Part shown: positions 33,771 to 44,745 of the stretch, piece by piece | Layout: every line of letters begins with the position of its first letter | How positions within the stretch are numbered: the stretch's first letter is position 1 | Source of the DNA: Melitaea cinxia | Taxonomy: Eukaryota > Arthropoda > Insecta > Lepidoptera > Nymphalidae | Assembly (NCBI RefSeq): GCF_905220565.1 | Contig: NC_059415.1 | Span: 5,213,001-5,277,000 of the forward strand | DNA length: 64,000 bases | Direction: 5' to 3' | Program-made: the position numbers and the translations under genes | The notes under the pieces: model-generated | What the model was told of the DNA's origin: nothing | Databases searched by the model: none | Seen by the model: only the letters and a program-made list of their open reading frames with translations

Positions 33771-34689
33771 CTGAGAAAGTTCTGGAAGAAAATGAACTAT
33801 CCATACATACATCGTAAAGTTCAAGATTTCTTGTTAGTTTAAACTGTGTTCTTGAATTTTATGATATGATATATTTACGGTGTAAAATTTGAAAATACGA
33901 AGGATAGAAATGTTTTTAATTATACGGGACTTAATTGTATGGAGTCTACAATATCGCCAAAATATCAAAAGTTTCAAAATGACAATTGCGACTATTAATT
34001 ATATACAAAATATACAATTTAGTATACTATTATATTTTTAATTATAAATTTAATAAAATCATCCAATGAAACAAGTTCATATTGTTGTATTATAGATTGA
34101 GCCAACAAACCTCTCAACATGCTTACTATCCTGGGCCGCCATGAAAGGAACTGCGTCAAAATCCTGAGCATGAATGAACTCTTTAATGAAAATAGATATA
34201 TCTGAAACAAAGTACTGTCAAATAACAAACACTTAATGTCAAATGTAAAGAAAAAATATTTTCTCTAATAAAAGAGGGATATATGAGAGAAATTGAGGTT
34301 CTGTCATGCTACACATTGGAGCATTGTCTTAGATTGACAACATTCTCTCTTCAGTTGTCTCAACCTTGAGTCTGAAACTGGTATTTTATTATTGTACCAA
34401 TGGAAGGTAAATGATATTTATTTTTTTCACGTGATTTCACTATTTCATAATCATTAGTGAATATTAGCTTATTTCACCAATGGTAGATCAGTCGCCAACA
34501 ATTTTAACGCTATTGTATAATAAAAGTTGTACTATTTATAAACAATTGCTGTAAGTCCATTTCGCACGCCGAATAATAAGAAAAATAAAAAGAGAGAGAA
34601 ATAAATACATACGCGGACTCACAACAGACTTAATATTTCAATCATTTGAAAATTCGGCAGATATCTCCAGGTTCGATGGAATAATATAA

Positions 34690-34925
34690 TATTAATAATC
34701 TTATACACACACGGTCATCTGATCCTACGAAAAACTACTTAATGCTTATGTAATAGGTAACAGCGACTGTTAATTTTTTTCTTTGATATATCTACATGGA
34801 AATAATACATATATAGATAAATACAAATATCCACCTAGACTTAGGCGGGAGTCAACAACCCCTAGAGCAGAAAGTAGGAACACTACAAACTGCACCATCG
34901 GGCTAGTCAAAGCTACAACCTTAAT
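34690..34925 (-). mobile_element. SINE F, antisense, in Kazal 4 intron
   Basis: Reverse strand: TGACTAGCCCGATGGTGCAG head, TTTCTGCTCTAGGGGTTG, GACTCCCGCCTAAGTC, later TGTTACCTATTACATAAGCA. The sense copy at 44515-44745 shows the same order. Confidence 0.6.
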
Positions 34926-34988
34926 ACTAAGATTCAGTAGTTTTATTTAGTCGTCTACGTCACTGTTATACAGTTAATTTTTACTTAC

Positions 34989-35022
34989 ATAAATATAATA
35001 AACACGCAATGATCCCTTTCAT
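34989..35022 (-). CDS. Kazal inhibitor 4, exon 1 (signal peptide)
   Basis: Minus-strand ATG at 35022-35020 encodes MKGIIACLLYL plus one base, followed by donor GTAAGT (34988-34983). Phase 1 fits exon 2 and makes Ser at the junction (MKGIIACLLYLSTTEEQ). It has a Lys in the n-region and a short hydrophobic core. The intron is 1.2 kb. The signal is short, so an additional exon cannot be excluded. Confidence 0.6.
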
Positions 35023-35172
35023 GTTTTAAGAAGAAAATTTGAAGCTAGTACGTTTAATGAACAAATACAATGTGACTTTTCTAATTAGGTCTCGTTTTCT
35101 GTTACCAGTTACGTAAGAGATAAGGCTAATTAACTCTCAATGCCGTTTTATCAAAAGAAAATCATTAGAGAC

Positions 35173-36389
35173 TTAAGAGCCATTTCACAAAAATCGGTAA
35201 CAATCCGCGAAATTGTAATATTTTGACGTCGTTAATCTCAGTGTTGGATGCAATAATGTAATTTATATTCTTGAAATATAATAGAGCAACCTTTGTTGTA
35301 GTCCATAGTCAGATCAGAATTTTGATTTATATTATGTGTATAAAATTATTAACCTTTTCATCAGCCTCCTCCCTGGGTAAACGGTCGCAATGTATACTTT
35401 GAAGTCCTACTTTTCAATAACCTCTACGTTGAAACCATTTAAAAAATATATCATAATATGTGGAATATAATTTTGTTGTCCACTATCATAGATTTTTATT
35501 CCATTTGTATCTCTATTAAACGATAAAAAAAAATTTAAAGTTACGAATATTTTCCAAATAAGTACAATTTTAAAAGCGATATTTCTCTTAGAAAACTAAG
35601 AAATTTTAACGAACTATCTTCATCAAAGTAAACTTACATCATTAAGGAATACAAAAAAAATAATTAAAAGATGTAATTATTTTTAATACATTTTATATTA
35701 AATAATAAAAAGATAGTATATATTGCCACGCATCAAGCCCGGTAAATCAGTCGAGCGCTAGCGCTCTTAGAGGTAAGGTCCACGCCAAATTCTGCGCAGC
35801 CGTCTCTTTCGCTCACACGCGCCAAGCGGCTGTTGTTATAGCGGATAAAACGCATTTGATACTTTCATAATAAAATATAAATAAAATAAACATATTACGA
35901 AAATGACTGTAAAATAATATAATGATAATTTCTGTAAACAAATGTATAATTTAATTTTCTTTTCTCACACTATCAATACAAATAGGCATTTCAATCTGTT
36001 TGTCTTGTTATTTGTTAATTAATATGTTTGTCGGTGTCGATGTCATTAAATGCTTTTTTATTCAGATCGTAAATATTAGATTCATTCGTAAACTGAAAAA
36101 ACTAAATCAATTAAAAAAAATTGTTTCATAAAATTGATTTTTTTAATTTTATTTTAAATTTATTGACTGTTGTTATATAACATACTTGAAATTTTTAACA
36201 AATTAATTATGTAAAAAACATTTTATACCATAGTTATAATTTTTATTATACATCAGAAAATGATCACGATGATCTTTTGGTTGTCACACTATACGTACTA
36301 GCACAAAGATCGCGCGGCTCGTACGACTCGCGCGATGCGACCAAATTTACCTAAACTTGCAGAGCGTAAAATTGTGAAATGGCTCTTAA
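35173..36389. mobile_element. TTAA-flanked terminal-inverted-repeat element, non-autonomous
   Basis: TTAA (35173-35176) then GAGCCATTTCACAA on the left; TTGTGAAATGGCTC (36372-36385) then TTAA (36386-36389) on the right. The 14-bp inverted repeats are perfect. The 1.2-kb interior has no ORF of note and contains GC-rich inverted segments near each end (GAGCGCTAGCGCTC at about 35754; GATCGCGCGGCTCGTACGAC near 36307). TTAA target duplication is typical of the piggyBac superfamily. It sits about 150 bp upstream of the Kazal 4 start codon. Confidence 0.75.
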
Positions 36390-36524
36390 ACCATAAAATA
36401 GTCGCAAAATTTATTTCATTAATGTTTACAAAAATATTTTCTTTAATTTGAATCTTTGAGAGAACATTTCCAATTCTTCTAAAGATTAATTTAATTTACG
36501 GTTTTTTTTGTTTTATATATTCAT

Positions 36525-39221
36525 TTTAATAATAATAATAATAAATAACTTTATTGCACACAGTAACATATAACAATTACATAAGTAAAAAGCTTAAAGG
36601 GAAAAAAAAATAATAATTACGTCGCATGCAACGGGCGGTCTTATCACTGGATAGTGATCTCTTCCAGACAACCCACCAGAAAGGAGCTTGTTGAATTTAA
36701 AGGCTTGTGCAGCTTAAGAATATAATATAATATATAATTAAATAATATATACAATCCATATATTATACATATATCCACACATGCGCAATACTCACGGTAT
36801 TAAAAAGTATAAATAGATAAAAAAATAATTAAATGTATAATATAATAAATAAATAAATAATAATAATAAATAAATAATACTTAATTGGGTACAACTATAA
36901 GTCGTTTTGGGAAAATAATGGCGAATGTATGCGTGTAAGAAATCAAGTCAAAGTTTTGTAAAAGTTCTTAACTCGATTTTTGAAGACAGATATAGTAGGG
37001 GATTGACGGATTTTAGAAGGAAGGGCATTCCACAGTTTTACCGCCTTTACTGAGAAAGAACTGGAATATGTGCTTGTGTTATATTTAGGTAAACTTAACT
37101 TGTTATCATTTAGAGAGCGAAGATTTAGGTGAAATGTAGGGTTACCCAGGAAAGAAAAGCGCTCTTTAAGGTATAGCGGGGAAGACGTACGAAAAAGAAC
37201 AGAATAAAGGAGAGTTACGACATGGAGGTTACGACGGTGCTTTATTGGGAGCCATCCGAGTTTTGAGCGGTACTGCGAGACATGATCGAATTTTTTGAGT
37301 CCAAATATAAATCTAATGCAGAGATTTTGCAGGCGGTCAAGTTTATTGGTCAATTCTTCCGATAAATCAGGATAACATGCATCTGCGTAGTCTAATATTG
37401 GAAGCATCAAACTATTCACAAGAGATATCTTTGTCTTGATAGGCAAGAAATTCTTCCACCTCTTGAGCGAGTGAAAGGTAGCAAAAATCCTTTTGCTTAC
37501 CTCAGCGACGTGAGGACGCCACGAGAGAGAACTATCAACAATGACACCTAGATCTTTAACGACGTTGGAATAGCCTAAAATGGTCCCGTTGAATGTAACG
37601 TTCGGTATGTTACTAAAAGTAATTTTAGACAACTGCTTAGATGTCCCAATGATTGAGAGCTGTGACTTGCTGGCATTGACTGACAGACCAAAAGACTGAC
37701 TCCAGTTTATAATGGTGTTCAGGTTAGCGTTTAATGTCTCTACGGCTTTTGCAATGTTCTCAACTGGCGTTGTCAAATAAATCTGCAGGTCATCAGCATA
37801 AAGGTGAAAGGAAACAGTAAGGAGTTCAGAGACAGTATTTATGAAGATAGAGAACAAAAGTGGGGAGAGCACACTACCTTGGGGAACACCAGCACTGAGA
37901 CGGCAATATGAGGAATAACGATCTCCGACAGCGATACGCTGTTGACGTCCAAACAGATAGGAATGAAACCACTCTACAACATTGCTGGATATATTTATAG
38001 ATTCTAGCACAGCTAAAAGGATGTCGTGATCAACGGTATTAAATGCGTTGCTAAAGTCTAGTAATGCCAATATGGTGACTTGTTTATTGTCCATTCCAAA
38101 TCGAATGTCGTCAAATACCTTTGCAAGTGCCGTCACAGTGCTGTGGCCCAGTCGGAAGCCAGACTGGAAAGGACTCAGAATATTGTGCTTAGTTAAGAAC
38201 AAGGTAAGCTGGAAATGTATGATACGTTCGAGAATTTTAGATAGGAAAGGAAGAATAGATATAGGCCGATAGTGTGAGGGTAATGAAGGCTTAGAAAATT
38301 TAGGGATAGGTATAACATTAGCAAAACGCCAAATATTAGGAAAGGTCTTGGAAGTAAGGGAGAAGTTGAAAATATGACAGATGATAGGCATAATCTCATT
38401 CAGCACCAAAGTGATCATTTTGCGACTGATACCGTCACAGCCAATAGCATCAGATGTGATAGATGATGCGTGTTTTTTAATATCATTCGCAGTTATTTCA
38501 TCGAACTCGAAGAGAGGATGATTGGGTTTGATACGTGCCTTAAGATAAGAAACAGTCTGAGCCTTGCCTGGATTGAGAATAGAGGAACCGGAGAAGTGGT
38601 AGTTGAGGTCGTTTAAGTTTGTATTAAGGGGAATTTCAGTCTTAGAACGCCCAATCCCAAGAGACCGCAGGAATCTCCACACTTCCGATGAGCTCTTTTT
38701 ATCTACAGATGCGTGCACAAACTGTCTCTGAGCATCCCTGCACACTCTGTTGCATTTATTCCGTAAACACTTGTACTTATTTAGGTTATTGTCGTTAGGT
38801 TTTGATTTATATTTAGACTTCGCAGCATTACGTTTGTTCATCAGAGCTCTTATATCCTCAGTAATCCAGGGAGCTGGGAGATGCTTGAGTTTTATAGGCC
38901 TGAGGGGAGCGTGTTTGTCATAAAGCTCAATAAGTAGAGAATTGAAAATGCTAAGTTTCTCATCTATAGATGTAGCATTCAGAATCACGTCCCAACAAAT
39001 TCCACTCAAATCTGTTATGAAGTTAGATTTATTAAAGTTTTTGAAAGAACGGCGCATGATAATGGTGGGTATCATCTTGGGAGGTCGGATCCTATATGAC
39101 AGATAAACCAAATCGTGATATGAAAACGCTTCCGCTGAGAGTGGGCCATGCACACAAACAAGTTCTGGAGAGGAAACTATCATGAGGTCGAGAAGTGTCA
39201 TGTTACATAGTAGATCGGTAT
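36525..39221 (-). mobile_element. Jockey/CR1-like LINE, 5'-truncated, ORF intact
   Basis: Read on minus: a truncated start at about 39221 directly after a TAA/TTA array, a 752-codon ORF, then a 3' UTR with the hairpin ATCACTATCCAGTGAT (36658-36643), TTGCAATAAAG-like sequence and a TTATTATTATTATTA tail at about 36524-36544. No target duplication was found. Confidence 0.82.
36943..39201 (-). CDS. LINE ORF2: endonuclease remnant plus reverse transcriptase, 752 residues
   Basis: The frame is uninterrupted and in fact open upstream to the truncation at about 39220, so the ATG at 39201 is internal. Residues 1-35 (LLDLMIVSSPELV, FSYHDLVYLSY) look like the end of an AP-type endonuclease. Reverse transcriptase blocks follow: HYRPISILPFLSKILERII (about 300), LLDFSNAFNTVDHDILL (about 375), GVPQGSVLSPLLFSIFIN (about 438) and the catalytic YADDLQIY (about 468). 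The C-terminus has DRLQNLCIRFIFGLKKFDHV and VKLWNALPSKIRQSP, shared with the fragment at 28745. It would act in target-primed reverse transcription, but this copy lacks ORF1 and most of its endonuclease. The absence of stops suggests a fairly recent insertion. Confidence 0.85.
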   Translation of the reverse strand: MTLLDLMIVSSPELVCVHGPLSAEAFSYHDLVYLSYRIRPPKMIPTIIMRRSFKNFNKSNFITDLSGICWDVILNATSIDEKLSIFNSLLIELYDKHAPLRPIKLKHLPAPWITEDIRALMNKRNAAKSKYKSKPNDNNLNKYKCLRNKCNRVCRDAQRQFVHASVDKKSSSEVWRFLRSLGIGRSKTEIPLNTNLNDLNYHFSGSSILNPGKAQTVSYLKARIKPNHPLFEFDEITANDIKKHASSITSDAIGCDGISRKMITLVLNEIMPIICHIFNFSLTSKTFPNIWRFANVIPIPKFSKPSLPSHYRPISILPFLSKILERIIHFQLTLFLTKHNILSPFQSGFRLGHSTVTALAKVFDDIRFGMDNKQVTILALLDFSNAFNTVDHDILLAVLESINISSNVVEWFHSYLFGRQQRIAVGDRYSSYCRLSAGVPQGSVLSPLLFSIFINTVSELLTVSFHLYADDLQIYLTTPVENIAKAVETLNANLNTIINWSQSFGLSVNASKSQLSIIGTSKQLSKITFSNIPNVTFNGTILGYSNVVKDLGVIVDSSLSWRPHVAEVSKRIFATFHSLKRWKNFLPIKTKISLVNSLMLPILDYADACYPDLSEELTNKLDRLQNLCIRFIFGLKKFDHVSQYRSKLGWLPIKHRRNLHVVTLLYSVLFRTSSPLYLKERFSFLGNPTFHLNLRSLNDNKLSLPKYNTSTYSSSFSVKAVKLWNALPSKIRQSPTISVFKNRVKNFYKTLT

Positions 39222-39244
39222 AATAATATTATTATTATTATACC

Positions 39245-39342
39245 ACTGAATGTCACTCCGCCCGCCCAATACATAATAGATACATATATTATAATAACTA
39301 CTTATATAGATAATATAGTAAATTTACTTATACTTACATATT
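39245..39342 (-). mobile_element. Dong/R4-like 3' tail, antisense
   Basis: ACTGAATGTCACTCCGCCCG and the following 80 bases match the reverse of 6130-6227. It is bounded on the 3' side by a TTA/TAA array (39222-39243) that directly meets the LINE truncation point. Confidence 0.8.
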
Positions 39343-39394
39343 TTTATTTTATTTGCTGTTATCTTCTGTAAAGTAGCGATATTTATTATATATA

Positions 39395-39530
39395 TATGGG
39401 TTGTCTGGAAAAAATGGCTAATTATCCATAAGTCCGCCCATTGTACTTCACTGTCTGTAACTATCTATATGCTTTGTTTGTAATATATTTGTGGTGTACA
39501 ATAAAGTATAAAATAAAAATAAAAATAAAT
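39395..39530 (+). mobile_element. LINE 3' tail (Jockey/CR1-like)
   Basis: GGGTTGTCTGGAAAAAATGG, hairpin ATGGCTAATTATCCAT (39414-39429, one arm mutated), then TGTGGTGTACAATAAAGTAT and an AAAATAAAAATAAA tail. Same subfamily as 9085-9215. Confidence 0.7.
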
Positions 39531-39544
39531 ATTTTCTCAATAGT

Positions 39545-39600
39545 ACTGCTCCAGATTTTGAGCAAGATATATCACACTGTGCCTCTACGTCATGGAAACT
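39545..39600 (+). mobile_element. Repeat family D end fragment
   Basis: CTGCTCCAGATTTTGAGCAA and GATATATCACACTGTGCCTC match the family D 3' end. Confidence 0.4.
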
Positions 39601-40002
39601 TGCTGAAATGTCCTTTCTTCCAAAACTTTGGTTTGCTAATCTACTATTTTCTTAACCGAACTTCGTAATTATACTAGTGTTAAAATTTGTGATAAATTAC
39701 GTTCAGGGTCACATAACCAAACGGTTGATAACACGTAGAAAATGTTGCAAAACACAACACAATAGATGACTGTTTATTAAGCGACTTTTCCTCAAATGAA
39801 ACCACAACAATTGACATATTAAAGAACTTTTCAACTAGTACTAATACTTTTCAACTGTTCTTTAAAGCAATAAATTCTGTATAAAATACCAGCATCAAAT
39901 TTTATCAACAAAAGCCTTTGTATTCAATGAGAAAAGGTATTAAAAATGTATTTCGTGAAACTCAATTCAGAAAGGGATAAATAATAAAATTCCTGAGTCA
40001 TA

Positions 40003-40395
40003 ATGCGATTAAATTATCAATACAATAAAAAAGCGGCAATTCAATCAATTTTGAACGCCTGTAACTATTTGTACCATGATAATAATAGTAATGTGCTAGA
40101 CACTGATTCTGTGTCTAAAATGTCACAGTTTTTTAATTTGGCGAAGCATTCGGAGCTTGACAACACTGTCAGGCGATTCAAATGTGACTTCGCGTCACAC
40201 GATTGAGAAGATATTTGTAAAAATCAATTATGTGAAGATTGTGGAATTTACTACGCAGGTTTTTATTCCACATTTGCACTATTTGCCCAAATTATGTCTA
40301 CCGACTGTTATGATAACGCTGTCATGGACATATCTGATATCATGGATTTATAGAATATACCTTCACAGGAAGGATATAAGTGAGAGACTGTAAGC
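40003..40395 (+). pseudogene. Unidentified decayed coding fragment
   Basis: An open frame of 67 codons (NKKAAIQSILNACNYLYHDN ... RRFKCDFASHD) runs into a stop at 40204 and then continues in the same frame with ICKNQLCEDCGIYYAGFY. The Cys-rich segment after the stop hints at a decayed zinc-binding region. It lies just upstream of the fragment at 40790-41380 on the same strand and may belong to it. I do not recognise it. Confidence 0.3.
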
Positions 40396-40404
40396 TACAT
40401 ATAA

Positions 40405-40465
40405 GAAAAATTATTATTATATACTTTATTGCACTAAAAAAGAATATACAGAAAATTACATGTAT
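40405..40465 (-). mobile_element. LINE 3' tail, antisense
   Basis: TTATTATATACTTTATTGCA followed by AAAAAAGAATATACAG matches the antisense tail at 63480. Confidence 0.5.
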
Positions 40466-40789
40466 GTTGTGTTGTATTGATGGCAAAATTATTAAAATAT
40501 AATCTGAAATGTATGCACATAACTGAATTGTAGATCGCATAACTAAAATACCTGATAGACATTTAAAAAACATATCACTTGTAGGCATATAACCTGTATG
40601 TTTGAGTGAAGAATTTTTTTTACAATCTTTTTTACATTTCCATCTAATTTCTAAAATAAAGAGGACCTTGACGTTTAACCATGACAAATGCGCAGTGTAA
40701 AAAATAGCACGAATTTATTGCCGCAGGCGACAAAATACTCATAGCGATGAAAAATTAGTGATATTAGCCACTTACGTGATAAAAGTTTA

Positions 40790-41380
40790 ATGTGGACAAT
40801 GAATGTGATAAAAGTTCATTGTCCAGTGTGGCTTAAAATCAAATATAATCCCTCATATATAAACGGTGCTAAGCTCCTGTAGCAAACAATTAATCTGAGT
40901 CGATATTTGAATACCAATTTGAAGAAGATCATTGACAAGGTAATTCGACGAAATAGATATTGTGGTGACCCAGAAAATTTACTTATTGTTATGCTTAGAG
41001 ACGACAGAGCTATTATACGGGATGTAGTATATCAAGGAATATTAAAAGTAAGAACACAGAATAATTTAGAGCTTCAGACGTTTAAGGGATCTAAATTTAA
41101 TTTCGATCCTGAAAATTATACAGACATTATTTCGTGGCGAGACGGTGAAATTACTGAGCTACCTCCGATTTTAAATATATCTGATGAAGCCTTGAAAACC
41201 ATAGTCAAAAGCGCTCTTAATATATGTCAGAATATTAAAATTTTGCCATGCCATAGCCAAGCCGCAGCTGTTGCTACTGTCAAGTTGGTGACAGGAGCTT
41301 CAAGTAAAATTTCTGGAGGAAATAAACGAGACTGTTTCATAGGAGCAAGACTAATGTCCCGTCAACAAATACTTTATTGA
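40790..41380 (+). pseudogene. Fragment of an uncharacterised invertebrate protein family (PCHSQ motif)
   Basis: The main frame (40907-41380, with upstream in-frame sequence from about 40790) encodes VIKVHCPVWLKIKYNPSYIN, a stop near 40880, then KVIRRNRYCGDPENLLIVML, RDDRAIIRDVVYQGILKVRT, FNFDPENYTDIISWRDGEI, TELPPILNIS and LPCHSQAAAVATVKLVTGAS. From memory these blocks resemble a widespread, unnamed arthropod and cnidarian family with a ...ENLLLAML.D...R... and PCHTQAVE..VKLVTEAS pattern, often repetitive in genomes. The in-frame stop and missing flanks argue for a dead copy. Function unknown. Confidence 0.45.
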
Positions 41381-41984
41381 TACAACCAAACAATTTGATA
41401 TTATTTTTTTATATTTCCTAGGTTATGTAGTATAATCTGATGACAAAATATCTGATAATTTGATGACAAAATGAAAGAAAATATTGATTCGTTCTAATTT
41501 TCAATTGTATCTTTGCACCTTAAAACATCAAGACAAGTAATTCATGTCTCGTAGGCTTGTTTGACTCATTGAAAGGCAACTTGTATATAGTACAACGCAG
41601 TCAAACAGAAAATCTGCATTAGAAGTGTGTGACATACTAACGTTCTAGTGCAATACTAAGTAGCATCCAATTTAGAGAACACGATATCGATATTCGAGTA
41701 TCGAAAAATAGTGTCAAATATCTGGGATTGATTTCAATTTTATCTATACTTCTGTTGCATTTTCTCTGCACATTTATATATTCACATGAGTGCGGCAAAT
41801 AGTATTGGTATTACTATGAATATGGATATTAATCTAGTCAAAAATATTCATAATTACTAACTACTCATTATTTGACTTAAATATAATCGTAGTTTAAAAA
41901 ATAAAATAACAATAGTTTATTAAAAATTATACATATTTACAATTCACAACTTAAGAACTAAATATTTACAGATAGTTTTGGTAT

Positions 41985-42166
41985 AAATCATGTCCACGTG
42001 GAATTGTGCCAAGAATGCTGGCAGCATTTCCCCGTTGAATCGCTATGCCGATTCTCTGGGCAAAAAATGCACCAGCCCTCTTGTCACCAGTGGAGGCAAT
42101 AAGGTGAGGAGTTATCTCATTTAAAATTTTTTTAGCACTGCTACTCCAAGGTCCAAAACGGTTTAA
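41985..42166 (-). pseudogene. Second copy of the AIQRGNAA-type C-terminal domain
   Basis: The minus strand reads FGPWSSSAKKILNEITPHLI, ASTGDKRAGAFFAQRIGIAI and QRGNAASILGTIPRG. This aligns with the fragment at 32216-32593 across about 60 residues with roughly half identical. Upstream sequence is lost. Confidence 0.55.
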
Positions 42167-42169
42167 AAA

Positions 42170-42950
42170 ATGTAAACTTATAATCTAATTATAAAATTGA
42201 ATTTTCAGGTTTTTTATACTGTAAACTTTGGTAAAAGTAATAAATGAACCACAGTTTAATCTATTCTTTTCTTATACTATAGTTTCTGAAACCCCAGTAA
42301 GGGAGACCAAGGAGAGTTGAAACAGTTTTTACATTAAGATCCATAACTTTAAAAATAATCAATAGTATGTAAAATTTTTTATTCTTAATGAAACCTTGCT
42401 TAATTAACTAACAAATACATACAAAAACATCGCTGTTATTTTCTTTGTAACTATAAAAAGTCAATTTGAAGGCAAGTGGTGACTTTATTTCAATTCAATT
42501 CTTATTAAGGTAAGTTGAAATAATGGTCTAGTAGCGTTGAAACATATATTTCATCAAAGAAAATTGTTATTATCCTCGAAAAAATTAGGCATAGCATACG
42601 CTTAACGTATCCTTTTTATTGGTTTAAACTGTTGCGAATCCGTCTGTTACTGGCAATCAGTTATTATAGCCGACTTAAAAAATGTCTATAATAAAACATC
42701 AATTCAAAGCAAAATGCAAGCGAAGTGAAGCCATTAGATTTAGGCCGATATAACCTTGTAATATCACACAGTAAATCCAAATTTTTATAACTATTTGAAT
42801 TGAAAAAAAAAACAAATATCATAAAACAGGATAAGCTATTTAATAGATAATTAAACAAAATTGAGGTGAAGCTATTATGAGGATAAAAACTTACTTTCAT
42901 CGATTTTTGGCCTAATATTTTATAGCGCGAAATTTTCAATTTAGCGAGTA
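42170..42950. other. AT-rich DNA, no feature seen
   Basis: No gene or recognised repeat in this stretch. Confidence 0.4.
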
Positions 42951-42954
42951 AAAG

Positions 42955-43330
42955 GCTATTAAGATTCCCAGCAGAATACCTGTATCAGATTGCAGGTAAG
43001 GAGCGTCGTATAGATACGGCGCGTCACACTGTCGAGGATTGTGTCGCTTGGGGGCTCCAGCGCTGTGCCCTGGTGGCTGTAATAGGCGAAGACCTGTCTC
43101 ACTGAGCGTGGTCCTGGAGAGGTACTGATCGGCCGTGACCTCCATCTGAGAGGAGGCAAAGGTACTAAAGGAGGTTCTTGAGGCAAAGGTGGTCCGCACA
43201 GGCCGGCCAACTAACTGAGTGTCACGGTAGCATGCGAAAACACCCGCTACGACGCGTAAGGTACGTAAAAGAATTTCCCAGCGATAAAAAAATAATAATA
43301 AAGAAGCTCTGGACACCTTTCTCACCACTG
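42955..43330 (+). pseudogene. R1-clade LINE ORF2 C-terminus, frameshifted
   Basis: The + strand encodes RRIDTARHTVEDCVAWGLQR, CALVAVIGEDLS, then after a frameshift LSVVLERY, stops, and EEAKVLKEVLEAKV. The DTA.HT...C.AW....LV..IG.DLSL pattern is the zinc-finger-like C-terminal region of R1-type LINEs. GC-rich compared with its neighbours. Multiple stops make it dead. Confidence 0.6.
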
Positions 43331-43339
43331 AAACAAAAG

Positions 43340-43455
43340 ACTGCTTAGTAACAGTATTATTTAGCTGTGATTTTTTGTAAGGGTTAGGTACTTCCCCAGT
43401 CGGTCTGCTCCAGATTGTGAGCAGGATATTTCCTACCGTGTGCCCTGCCTCGATT
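43340..43455 (+). mobile_element. Repeat family D, 3' half
   Basis: GTATTATTTAGCTGTGATTT, CCCCAGTCGGTCTGCTCCAG and GTGAGCAGGATATTTCCTAC. Confidence 0.6.
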
Positions 43456-44224
43456 GTTACTTTAAAGTTACTTTAATAAAGTAATTTTTTAATTTTAATT
43501 TTAAAATTAAAATGAATGATTGTAATAATATCTACATATATATGATATAATAAAATATAAATACAGTTTAATCCCTGTTATATATCAAAGGCAATAAATT
43601 CTCATAAGAGATCCGAAGAAAAATAGTCAAATGAAAGTTGTGAGTACGCGTACGAGTACGAGTTGAAAAATGCGAGTACTGCGAGCATACAAAACTTTGA
43701 GACAGTATAGTATATACATACTTTATTTCTATGCAATCTTCAAATGAAGTGAAGTACATTTATATAAATCCATTCAGTTTGGTACATCCCGAAGCTCGAT
43801 CGATCGACGAATGAAGGAGTGACTTATAATAAAACGTAGCCGGCGTTTGCTAACCTTAGAGACATACGGACAGGAATTTATACAAACTCAACGCTGACAC
43901 AGTACTAGTACTATACTAGTAATAAAACTAATTGTACTAGTGTAGTAACTTAAACATTGACAAATTAATGGTTTGTTTGCTTAATATTATATACTTACAA
44001 GAATTTTATGTGAATTTTCACAATTTTTGTTTCATGTGACACATACACGCAAATGTTAACTAACCTTTTCTCTCTCTTTTTTTCTTTTATTTCTTTTTTC
44101 AAGCATCAGTAAAGCACGAGTTAATATCATCTGCATAGGATTCTTCTTCTTCGATAATATTTTAAATTATGTATTATTAAAATGTAATTATTTGCACACT
44201 TCCTAACCGCTTTTCTATGCGCTG

Positions 44225-44300
44225 TCCTATACCCAAAGGTTGTCTGGAAGAAATCGCTCTTTTAGCGATAAGCATTGTAAACATTTTTGTATTATAGCAA
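44225..44300 (+). mobile_element. LINE 3' tail fragment
   Basis: CCCAAAGGTTGTCTGGAAGA followed by the hairpin ATCGCTCTTTTAGCGAT (44253-44269). Confidence 0.6.
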
Positions 44301-44514
44301 CTAATAGAGTCTAAAATTAACGTATAACGAAAACAAAATTGATATACCTATGCTGAGTTTCGGTTATTGTCCAATTTGTTAACGTTTTAGCAATAGCTCT
44401 GGTTTTATATTTTTTGCTTGATCACGAGTCCTGAATTTCCTGTATAACGTTTCATAGCCTATACCTACTAAATAGACACAAGTAATACTGAAATACAAAA
44501 ACCACTTTACAAAT

Positions 44515-44745
44515 TGACCTAGTCTTTGCACATCTACACACTACTACATCGGTTCGAGTCCCACCCCGAGTCTGGGTGTCATATAAATATTTGTTTGTGT
44601 ATTTATATATGTATTATTTAAAAGTACTTAAATATAAATATATACCGAAAAAAATATATATGTAGCTATACCAGTCGGCTGTTACCTATTACATAAGCAT
44701 TAAGCTACTTACTTTCGGAACGGACGATCGTGTGTATGCCGTGTA
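44515..44745 (+). mobile_element. SINE F
   Basis: Box B-like GGTTCGAGTCCC near 44552, then CCCCGAGTCTGGGTGTC, CTGTTACCTATTACATAAGC and a GATCGTGTGTATGC end. Confidence 0.6.

Noticed and set aside
34623..34645. Alternative exon 1 for Kazal 4 (MIEILSLL, donor GTGAGT) joined at the acceptor ending 33782
   Set aside because: It would need a phase-2 intron, unlike the other three genes, and has an acidic n-region. The exon at 34989-35022 fits phase 1 and has a Lys.
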